Shown here one piece after another: positions 1 through 6,939 of a stretch of DNA of 37,328 nucleotides. Origin of the DNA: Treponema sp. (lineage in GTDB: Bacteria; Spirochaetota; Spirochaetia; Treponematales; Treponemataceae); NCBI GenBank assembly GCA_022510845.1, contig JAFLSR010000021.1, positions 1-37,328 on the forward strand, written 5' to 3'. Numbering within the stretch: the stretch's first letter is position 1; each line of letters begins with the position of its first letter. The translations under genes and the position numbers were made by a program. Below the pieces are notes generated by a model that had not been told where the DNA came from, did no database searches, and saw only the letters and a program-made list of their open reading frames with translations.

Positions 1-47
1 CGCCGCAGGTGGCTGTGCGCTTTGTGCTTTCCATAAATTCCCCAATC

Positions 48-65
48 GAGTTTGCAAGCAAACTC
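48..65. repeat. Perfect hairpin, 8-bp arms
   Basis: GAGTTTGC and GCAAACTC are separated by AA. The hairpin lies downstream of the first receptor gene. There is no T-run after it on the minus strand, so it is not a typical terminator for that gene. It resembles the small-loop hairpins found in other intergenic regions of the window. Confidence 0.6.
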
Positions 66-125
66 TAAAAAAACTTGTTAGCAATTTATGATTTTAGCGC
101 AAATCGAGATTTTGTTCAATTCAAA

Positions 126-2075
126 TTAAATGTCAATCCATTTGTCCGCTTCGTGTTGGGTGATGATTCGAGGCGTTTCGATTGTCTCGGAATTTTCTGT
201 TTGGTGCGATGAATGGAAGCCGTATAAATTTATCGGCTTGTCGGTTTCGCGGAATTTTATTTTGCCAAGCAAGCGCAGCATTTTTATTTGAGTTTCGTCC
301 AAATTGTTTGTGACTGCTTCCGAAATTATCACTGGAATTTTTTCGCAATGACCAAGTTTGCAGATGTTGTTCGTCAGTTCGATGTTCGAGGAAATCGTGG
401 CGCAGTCGATTCTTTGCTCTTCGCCGATGATTCCAAGAAGAATGTCTCCGAAATGCACTGCGATGGCGAATTCGATGCACGGATAATAATCTTGCGCTCG
501 CCGCGAATTCATTATTTGCAAAAGTTCTTGAATTTCAAGCGCGGTGGAAATCGCGCTCTTTGTGCTTTTGCGGAACAATGTCATCATTTCATTTCCACTT
601 GCGTACAAAACTATGCCGCCCGAATTTTCCAGGACTTCCAAAATTTTGGAAGAATAGAATGCGATTGTTTCGAACTGTTCGCGCAAACTGATTTGCATCT
701 CTTTCGGAGGAACGGTCGAAAATCTGATTGCCATGATTGTTGTTTCGAATTCGGCGCAATCCTGCAAGTTGACTTCGCCGAAAGTTTCTTTTCCTAAAAT
801 GTGCGTGAGTTCGTTCGGCACGAATTTTCTGTAAGAAATGTATTGACCGGAAAGTTCGCTTTTTTGCCGCAGAAAATTGCGCGCGATGAATTCCAACGAA
901 AGCACAAAATAAATTACGATGCTCCAAATCAAAATTACGGCAGAGATTTCCGTAAAATTGAAAAGCATATTTTTGTGCGGCCCGTCAAAAAATTCATCGA
1001 GGAAAATTCCTGCGAAAGTTAGTATGTAAAAAAAGGCGTAAATCGCAATTTGGCTGTTTTTTGTTTTGAGCGCGGAAATCATCCGCCAAAACGAATAGAA
1101 AAAAAACAGTGCCGATGCCAAAAGCGAAAGCGAAATTATGTACGGGGAAATTTTAATCGGCAGGCAAAACAAAAGCGTTGCGAATGCGAACGCCGTAAAA
1201 GAATTTGCCTTGTCGATGTGAGGGTGCTCTTCGGTGAACTTTTCGTCCGAATTGTAGATGAGCGAAAAAACTCCGAACGAAAGAAAAATAAGGGCTTGCA
1301 ATTTTATTTGCAAGGCGTAATTTATGTCGCCTGCAAAAATCGCGAGTATGTTGAATTGTCCGATTGCGAGCCGGAAAAAAAGTGCCAATAGAAAAATCGA
1401 CAGGCACAATTCCTGCTTGCGCACCTTGTCGAAAATCCAGCACCAAAAAATTACTAGCAAAACAAATGCCAGCATTCCGATAATCGTCGCGAGAAAAAGC
1501 ACGCTCGTTTTGTACAAAGTGCTTATGTCGTGGGCAAGGCCGAACATAATCGGCGAAAGAATTCCGTCAACGTTGCTGTCGAAATTCGATACTTGGATAA
1601 CCAGTTCGATGAGGCCTGTTTCGTTTGAAAAAAATGTCGCCAAAACAGGTTGTTGAGATGGCTTGTAATTCACTTCGCGCCGAGAAAAAAATCCGTAAGC
1701 CGCCACTTCATTTCCGTTTACAAAAATCCGCGAGGCGAGTGCAGGACTTTTTCTGGAGAAAATTCCATATTCGGTATTCGGAAGCAATCCGCTTATGAGC
1801 ACGCGGTAAGTTCCGAATCCGAACGGCGATTCCTTTGTTTTTCTCAAAACCTCTGTCCCTGTTTTCGGCGTTTGGACGAAATCGGCTTTGAGGCGCGAAT
1901 TCACCAGCATGGAAAAAGTTTGGTCTTTATAGAATTCCCAATCTCCGCTCAACCGAATTATTTTTTCATTGCCGCGCGTGAGTTTGAAGTTCACCATTCC
2001 ATTGGTGACATTTTTTGCGAATGCCGAAAATGAGAAAAATAAAATCGCGAACAAAAAAAATCTACGCTTCTTCAA
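126..2075 (-). CDS. 7TMR-DISM receptor with degenerate cyclase-homology domain
   Basis: Predicted membrane receptor of 649 residues. A signal peptide (MKKRRFFLFAILFFSFSAFA) precedes an extracellular beta-rich DISMED2-like domain (about 20-185, with a GDWEFY motif). About seven membrane segments follow (about 190-400), then a cytoplasmic class III nucleotide cyclase homology domain (about 435-610). The metal-binding aspartates of the cyclase domain appear replaced: the first by Arg in the AIRF segment, the second by Asn in SGNEMM. The VN..R transition-state motif is also missing, so it is probably a pseudo-cyclase. I chose the TTG start at 2075, preceded by AGGTGGAGGAAC, because it begins the signal peptide exactly. 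An upstream in-frame ATG at 2096 or 2120 would add a non-signal extension. The gene overlaps the upstream paralogue by 14 bp, so the two are probably translationally coupled. Signal and output are unknown. Confidence 0.82.
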   Translation of the reverse strand: MKKRRFFLFAILFFSFSAFAKNVTNGMVNFKLTRGNEKIIRLSGDWEFYKDQTFSMLVNSRLKADFVQTPKTGTEVLRKTKESPFGFGTYRVLISGLLPNTEYGIFSRKSPALASRIFVNGNEVAAYGFFSRREVNYKPSQQPVLATFFSNETGLIELVIQVSNFDSNVDGILSPIMFGLAHDISTLYKTSVLFLATIIGMLAFVLLVIFWCWIFDKVRKQELCLSIFLLALFFRLAIGQFNILAIFAGDINYALQIKLQALIFLSFGVFSLIYNSDEKFTEEHPHIDKANSFTAFAFATLLFCLPIKISPYIISLSLLASALFFFYSFWRMISALKTKNSQIAIYAFFYILTFAGIFLDEFFDGPHKNMLFNFTEISAVILIWSIVIYFVLSLEFIARNFLRQKSELSGQYISYRKFVPNELTHILGKETFGEVNLQDCAEFETTIMAIRFSTVPPKEMQISLREQFETIAFYSSKILEVLENSGGIVLYASGNEMMTLFRKSTKSAISTALEIQELLQIMNSRRAQDYYPCIEFAIAVHFGDILLGIIGEEQRIDCATISSNIELTNNICKLGHCEKIPVIISEAVTNNLDETQIKMLRLLGKIKFRETDKPINLYGFHSSHQTENSETIETPRIITQHEADKWIDI

Positions 2076-4068
2076 GTTCCTCCACCTCTGAATCATCTTC
2101 CGCCAATTCCAAATTGTCAATGAAATCCGTCTTGAAATCTTTGCTTGAAATCGCGCTGTATGCGAAAATCCGTTTTCCGCCGATTGAGATAAAGTGCCCT
2201 TCGAATACGCAGTCTGTGTAAGTGCGGCAATATATCATCGCGTCTTCGCTTATGAGAATTTTTGAATTCATTTTGGAAGTTTGCATTCCGACATTTATTG
2301 TGCTTTGAACTTCATTTGAGAACGCAATCGAAGTGAATTTTCTTTCCGAACCAAGAACGCCGTATGCAACTTTTCCAGTGTGAATTGCGATTCCGATTGA
2401 AATGTCGGTGTTGTGGCTTTTTCTCAAAATGCGCCGAATTTCAATCATTTTCTTTTGCATTTCTATCGCGCATCTGATGGCGGCGTCGTTGCGTTCTGTG
2501 AAAATCACGAGGCATCCGTGCGGCATATATTTTGCGATGTGGCCGCCATAATCGCGAATGAGCGGCGCGATGTTTTTGTAGTATTTTGAAATTATTTCGA
2601 ACAGCGACTTTTGTTCGAGGTAATTCGCAAGTTGGTTGAAATGCCAAATTTCTATATAGACGATTATCGCGTCGAAAATATTGCAGCCGCCGGGAACGAT
2701 TTTCGTGATGTCATCGGCGTTCATAAATTTCAGAATTTGCTTCGGAATGAATTTTGCGATAATGTTGTTGTTCATCTGAAATCGCTGCGAATACTGCCGA
2801 ATCCTATAGTTGGTAAAATATCGGCGGAATGATGAAGTGACGCATTGCGATATTCCGAAGAAAAGAATTCCAGTTTTGAACGCAGTGCATGTATAAACAA
2901 GCGCGGTGCCTTTTTGCGCGATTATGAAATCATAGAAAAAGGCGAGCAGCATTCCGCTGTTGACAAGCAATTCAAAATTGAACAAGGCAGTGTTCATCGA
3001 AAAAATCGTGCCGACTTTTAGATTTTTTTTCATTGACATTCGGAATGAAAACAAGGTCAAAGATTCCAAAATCAAAAACGGCAGTACGATGAAAATATTT
3101 TTTTCGCGCTCGAAAATTTTTATCTGTGTGAATGCAGTCGCTATCACGGTCAAAAACGAAGCCAAGAAAAACGCGAATCCGATGTGCTTGGGAATCCTGC
3201 GCGAAAGATTTGTGATTATGATGTAAGTGCAAATTCCGGCGGAAAAAAGAAGAATCGGCAGGCGGAATTCAATCCAAAATGGGATGTTCGGAAAAAGCAA
3301 GTTGAAAATCGAAACTCCCGAAGTCGCCACCGAAAGGACGAAAAATGCCGAGATGATGACGGACAAAAAACGCAAAAGCGGCTTTCTGTTCATCACCATC
3401 AAAATCAAATTGTAAATAATCAGAATCGAAAAAAACGCGATGATTATCGTGCTGAAAATTAGCGCGTTCAAATATTCTTTTTCTAAATTTGATTTTTCGG
3501 TCAACGCAAGTTTTTTTATGATGCCGCCATTTTTCAGTTCGAAGTCTGCCACATGAATCACAATGTCGATTATGCCGCTTGCGTCGGCGTGCAGTTCGAT
3601 TATCGAGGAAGTTTGTGCGGCACGCGCGACAGTCTCATCTCGATTTAAGATTCCCGCGCCGCCAGCCAATTCATTGTTGCACCAAATGCGACAACTTGAA
3701 AGAACGCGCCCATAAATTGTCATCGCATACTTGGCTTTGGGAACGAGGCCTTTTACAACGCAATGATATGTCGCAAAATTAACGCCCTCTGGAAATTCGT
3801 GCGGGAGCGAGATGAGAACCTGTTTTGAAGCGATTGAATTTTTATCGAAATTCAGAATACCGTTATAATAAAACTTTGTCGGCGAAATCAGTTCGCTTTC
3901 AAAATAATCCCAAGGACCTTCGAGGACAAAATAATCTTTCGAAAGGCTTCTCGCATTTTTAATCGTAATCGTAGAATTTTGCGCGTTCTCGCTAGACGAA
4001 AAAATCGGCTGCGCTGCCCAAAGAAAATTCGAGAAAAATAAAATCGCGAAAAAAGCCAATACGCGCAT
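2062..4068 (-). CDS. 7TMR-DISM receptor with degenerate cyclase-homology domain (paralogue)
   Basis: 668 residues with the same architecture as its downstream neighbour. A signal peptide begins MRVLAFFAILFF, followed by a DISMED2-like extracellular domain containing the EGPWDYFE motif. A 7TM block lies at about 200-420, followed by a class III cyclase homology domain. The fold is recognisable from GGHIAKYMPHG and GIAIHTGKVAYGVLGSERK. The first metal Asp is Glu (VYIEIW), the second is His (MPHGC), and the VN motif is VQ, so cyclase activity is doubtful. The C-terminus is a strongly acidic tail. The ATG at 4068 starts the signal peptide. A -10 TATAAT ends 6 nt before it, suggesting a leaderless transcript. 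It likely forms a two-gene operon with the overlapping paralogue and may heterodimerise with it (inference). Confidence 0.83.
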   Translation of the reverse strand: MRVLAFFAILFFSNFLWAAQPIFSSSENAQNSTITIKNARSLSKDYFVLEGPWDYFESELISPTKFYYNGILNFDKNSIASKQVLISLPHEFPEGVNFATYHCVVKGLVPKAKYAMTIYGRVLSSCRIWCNNELAGGAGILNRDETVARAAQTSSIIELHADASGIIDIVIHVADFELKNGGIIKKLALTEKSNLEKEYLNALIFSTIIIAFFSILIIYNLILMVMNRKPLLRFLSVIISAFFVLSVATSGVSIFNLLFPNIPFWIEFRLPILLFSAGICTYIIITNLSRRIPKHIGFAFFLASFLTVIATAFTQIKIFEREKNIFIVLPFLILESLTLFSFRMSMKKNLKVGTIFSMNTALFNFELLVNSGMLLAFFYDFIIAQKGTALVYTCTAFKTGILFFGISQCVTSSFRRYFTNYRIRQYSQRFQMNNNIIAKFIPKQILKFMNADDITKIVPGGCNIFDAIIVYIEIWHFNQLANYLEQKSLFEIISKYYKNIAPLIRDYGGHIAKYMPHGCLVIFTERNDAAIRCAIEMQKKMIEIRRILRKSHNTDISIGIAIHTGKVAYGVLGSERKFTSIAFSNEVQSTINVGMQTSKMNSKILISEDAMIYCRTYTDCVFEGHFISIGGKRIFAYSAISSKDFKTDFIDNLELAEDDSEVEELEEA

Positions 4069-4103
4069 TGTATTATTATAACATATATTTTGATTTTTTT
4101 CCA
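4069..4103 (-). promoter_or_regulatory. Promoter of the receptor pair, predicted leaderless
   Basis: The -35 TGGAAA (4098-4103), a 17-bp spacer and the -10 TATAAT (4075-4080) lie 6 nt before the ATG at 4068. No ribosome-binding site fits between them, so transcription should begin at or next to the start codon. Confidence 0.5.
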
Positions 4104-4175
4104 CAAAGAAATTTTTCTGCGGAAATCCAAAAAATCTCAAAATGCAATTTTGTTCCGAAGAAAATTTTTATGGGC

Positions 4176-4219
4176 GTTTGAAGTTGTCGCTGAAATGTTG
4201 TGGCAACTTTAACTTCGAG
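4176..4219 (-). repeat. Dispersed hairpin repeat, partial copy F
   Basis: A 44-bp segment that aligns over its whole length with 25227-25271, both ending in CTTTAACTTCGAG. It is hairpin 3 of the dispersed multi-hairpin family described under findings. The rest of 4141-4338 holds no gene. Confidence 0.55.
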
Positions 4220-4338
4220 TAAATCAGCTGCGCGAGTTTTTGTGTTTTTTGGTAACGGAGCGAACAAAAACGCGCGGCATTTTACTTAAACTCAAATTCA
4301 CGGCTTGAACTTTTTGCGTACTCGTGATTTTGCCTTTG

Positions 4339-4812
4339 TCATTTTTTTATTTTGAATTCCTGCACATTCGCTTCGCCTGCCAAATTCGCATAGACTTCTC
4401 CGTCCGAAAAATTCACCAGCAAAATCCGCGCTTCCGTGTACGAACGATGCGGCGAAAACTCGCTCCGCGAAAATTTGAACGCGCGTACTTCTTGAATCAA
4501 ATCGAACGAAATTTCATCCATCACGAAAACGCGCACGATTGTAGTGGTCTTGTCTTTGACTGAATTGCGAAATCCCGAAAGCGCGATTTCTGGAAGCGCG
4601 TCAATTTCTTTTTCCACAAATTTTTTGTTGCATCCAAACGAAATGATGTAGACGACGCTGTTCAAAAACGAACCTCGCCTGTTGCCTGAAAAAGTTTCGT
4701 CATTCACGCTTTGCGCTACGAGGTCATATTTCTTTGCGAGATAAAAATTTCCCACCGAATAATTTTGAGAAAATTGTTCCGTCAAAAAATTTTTATATTC
4801 ATCTTGCGTCAT
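4339..4812 (-). CDS. Uncharacterised cytoplasmic protein, 157 aa
   Basis: I do not recognise a family. The protein has 157 residues, no signal peptide and no membrane segment. It has an amphipathic N-terminal helix, a Phe/Val/Ile-rich centre suggesting beta strands, and two cores (TTTIVRVFVMDEIS and ARILLVNFSDGEVY) that read like strands of an alpha/beta domain. Codon use matches its neighbours, which supports a real gene. A TATAAT (4820-4825) ends 7 nt before the ATG and no Shine-Dalgarno site is visible, so it may be leaderless, although the -35 is poor. It lies downstream of hslO on the same strand with a 71-bp gap. Function unknown. Confidence 0.7.
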   Translation of the reverse strand: MTQDEYKNFLTEQFSQNYSVGNFYLAKKYDLVAQSVNDETFSGNRRGSFLNSVVYIISFGCNKKFVEKEIDALPEIALSGFRNSVKDKTTTIVRVFVMDEISFDLIQEVRAFKFSRSEFSPHRSYTEARILLVNFSDGEVYANLAGEANVQEFKIKK

Positions 4813-4883
4813 AAAAAAAATTATAAAGTATTTTCTGCAAAAATTCTACTGCTTAATTTTTGCAACAATTTTTGTGACTCGAT

Positions 4884-5852
4884 TTAGATTAGCATTGATT
4901 TTGGAATTTGATAGACGCTGCCGCAATTCTTGCACGAAACTTCCAAAGGGTCTTTGTCGTTTTCCAAAATATCCTGCACTTCCGCCTTGCCGAGATTTTT
5001 GATTGACTGCGCGAAGCCTTGCGCGCTGCATGGACAGTCGAAAATTATTTCGCGTTCCAAAACGATTTTCGGCTCGAATTCGCGGAACAAATTTTTTATG
5101 AGGATGTCGCGCTTTCCGCCTTCCGAAAACCATTGTCCCAAAGAAGGCGCACTCCCGAATGCGAGTTCGGCGCGTTCGATGAGCGCGTCGTGTTCGGAAG
5201 CGGCGTTCGCGGAATGCGGAAGTTTTTCACCGGCGGGAGTTGCCCCTCCCATTGCCGGAAGCGCCTGCATGAAAAGCCCGCCTGCTCCTACGACGCGGCC
5301 TTTTTTGTCAAATTGAATTCCCGTATTGAACGCCGTATTGATTTGCTCGGATTTTGCGAAATGCCACGCCAAATCCTTTGCGATGTTTCGAAATCGAATT
5401 TCGGTTGTGCCTGTGTGCGGTTCTTTTTGGCCTTCGATGTCGCGCGTAATCGTAACAGTTCCGTAGCCAAAAAAATCTGTCAAATCCCAATTCGTGATTT
5501 CATGGTCAATCGGAATTTTGTCCTGAAAAATATAGCCGCGCACATAGCCCGAAGAATCCGCTTCCATGGAAAACCCTGCGGCAGGTCCATTTGTGTCGTA
5601 GCGAAATGTGATGTGCTCGCGGCCCTTCATCGTCTGAATCATCAATGCGGTGCAAAGCGCGGCCTGCCCCAAAATCATCGTTTCCAAAATTCCGAGATTG
5701 TGTTGCGCGCGCATTTGGTTTACCATTTGAGTGCCGTTGTAGAGCGCGCCTCTGAACATTCCGTCGGCGGCGATGAAAACCGTCATTCCGTCTTGTTCGA
5801 TATTTTCCAATTGCGCAAGGAGTTCTTCGTCCGAAATTTTTTGTCGTATCAT
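4884..5852 (-). CDS. hslO: Hsp33 redox-regulated chaperonin
   Basis: Hsp33 is a cytosolic holdase activated by oxidative unfolding. The 322-residue length is typical of the family. The N-terminal domain carries characteristic segments such as FRYDTNGPAAGF, GYIFQD and GTVTITRD. The C-terminal redox switch is intact: C273-x-C275 and C307-x-x-C310, spaced by 31 residues, which bind zinc in the reduced form. A stretch rich in Gly, Ala and Pro (about 190-215) links the domains. The ATG at 5852 lies 7 nt after a predicted -10 element, with no Shine-Dalgarno site. It is followed by the unknown gene at 4339-4812. The call is secure. Confidence 0.96.
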   Translation of the reverse strand: MIRQKISDEELLAQLENIEQDGMTVFIAADGMFRGALYNGTQMVNQMRAQHNLGILETMILGQAALCTALMIQTMKGREHITFRYDTNGPAAGFSMEADSSGYVRGYIFQDKIPIDHEITNWDLTDFFGYGTVTITRDIEGQKEPHTGTTEIRFRNIAKDLAWHFAKSEQINTAFNTGIQFDKKGRVVGAGGLFMQALPAMGGATPAGEKLPHSANAASEHDALIERAELAFGSAPSLGQWFSEGGKRDILIKNLFREFEPKIVLEREIIFDCPCSAQGFAQSIKNLGKAEVQDILENDKDPLEVSCKNCGSVYQIPKSMLI

Positions 5853-5888
5853 TTGGAACAGTGTAAATTATTTTTGAACGTGCGTCAA
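5853..5888 (-). promoter_or_regulatory. hslO promoter, predicted leaderless
   Basis: The -35 TTGACG (5883-5888), a 17-bp spacer and the -10 TACACT (5860-5865) are followed by 7 nt and then the ATG at 5852. There is no room for a ribosome-binding site. Confidence 0.5.
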
Positions 5889-5917
5889 CATTTTTGGAAA
5901 TTCGGAATTCTCCAAAA

Positions 5918-6517
5918 TCATGCGATGCCTTTCATTTTCATAAAACTGTAAATCGTTGGAAATGAAACTCCGAGTTCTAGTGCGAGCGATTTTTTTGTTC
6001 TGCCTTTGAGACGCTCGCGCTTGATGTAGGCGCATTTTCCCGATAATTTTAGTTTCGAATGTTTTCTGCCTTTTGGGCAGCCTACAATTTTTCCTTCTTT
6101 GCGTATTCGCTCCAATCCCATTTTTGTGCGCTCGCTTATCAAGTCGCGTTCGATTTGCGCAGAAAGTCCAAAGGCGAACGCCAGCACTTGCGACTGAATG
6201 TTATCGCCAAGTTCATAATTTTCTTTTATCGTGTAAACTTTTGCGCCAATCGTCATCAATTTGTTGAGTATGTCGAAAATCATCAGCATCGAACGGCCTA
6301 GACGCGAAATTTCCGTGCAGACGATTATGTCGTCTTTGTTGACTGTTTGAAGCAGCACTCCGAGTTTTCGTTTGTCTGGAGATTTTGTTCCGGAAATTGT
6401 TTCAGAAATCCATTGAACTTTGTGGAGTTTTTTGACTTTGCAAAATCGCCGGATTTCTATTTTTTGATTTTTCGCCGTCTGCTTTTCCGTACTTACCCTG
6501 ATGTAACCGTAAACCAT
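5918..6517 (-). CDS. Small serine recombinase (resolvase/invertase family)
   Basis: 199 residues, the usual size of DNA invertases and resolvases. The catalytic domain begins with GYIRVSTEKQ, with nucleophile Ser9 and active-site Arg7. It continues with ISRLGRSM (catalytic Arg region), a LAFAFGLSAQIERDLISERT segment (helix E), and GCPKGRKHSKL before a C-terminal helix-turn-helix (KKSLALELGVSFPTIYSF). It would cut and rejoin short inverted or direct sites to invert or excise DNA. The sequence is most like the invertase branch, but the substrate is not evident. The ATG at 6517 has a good AGGAGA site. No transposase accompanies it. It lies between hslO and the ankyrin lipoprotein gene, which is transcribed away from it. 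Confidence 0.9.
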   Translation of the reverse strand: MVYGYIRVSTEKQTAKNQKIEIRRFCKVKKLHKVQWISETISGTKSPDKRKLGVLLQTVNKDDIIVCTEISRLGRSMLMIFDILNKLMTIGAKVYTIKENYELGDNIQSQVLAFAFGLSAQIERDLISERTKMGLERIRKEGKIVGCPKGRKHSKLKLSGKCAYIKRERLKGRTKKSLALELGVSFPTIYSFMKMKGIA

Positions 6518-6939
6518 TTTTTTCTCCTAAAAGCAAAATTTAGATTTCACGCTAAATTGATAAGCGTCTTTTTGCAAAAAACTCGAATTTAAAAACAGCC
6601 ATTGCTTTGGAATGCGCCGTTAAAATTACGACAAAAAGTTGAAGGTAAAAATGCGATGCATCCGCGAACTTTGTATTACCTTCTTGGATTGCGCAAAGAA
6701 TTCCGAATTGTGGGCATCCAATTTGCGTTGTAAATTCTAAATAATTACATCGAAAAAATTTAATTTTTTTTAAGAGTTTGTTTGCGCAAGTTTCCATTTG
6801 CGTCGCGACTGTTTGCTTGCGCGGAATTTGTGCAAGTGAAGATGCGTTCGTTTCTTCATTAGAAAATGAAAATTGCTAAAATGTTTGAAAAAAAATCCGA
6901 TAAACAAAAGTAGAGCATTTTAAGTGGGGTGGATTTTTT
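6518..6939. other. Intergenic region between recombinase and ankyrin gene
   Basis: 422 bp without a convincing gene, separating divergent genes. It contains an interrupted inverted repeat, GAAGGTAA at 6641-6648 and TTACCTTC at 6676-6683, with a 27-bp spacer. This could be a recombinase site or a regulatory element. The right part is A/T-rich and must hold the ankyrin gene promoter. A GGGGTGG ribosome-binding site lies just before 6940. Confidence 0.5.

Noticed and set aside
5019..5951. Long plus-strand frame opposite hslO
   Set aside because: It is the antisense shadow of the secure hslO gene and its product is Arg/Cys/Phe-rich without domain features.
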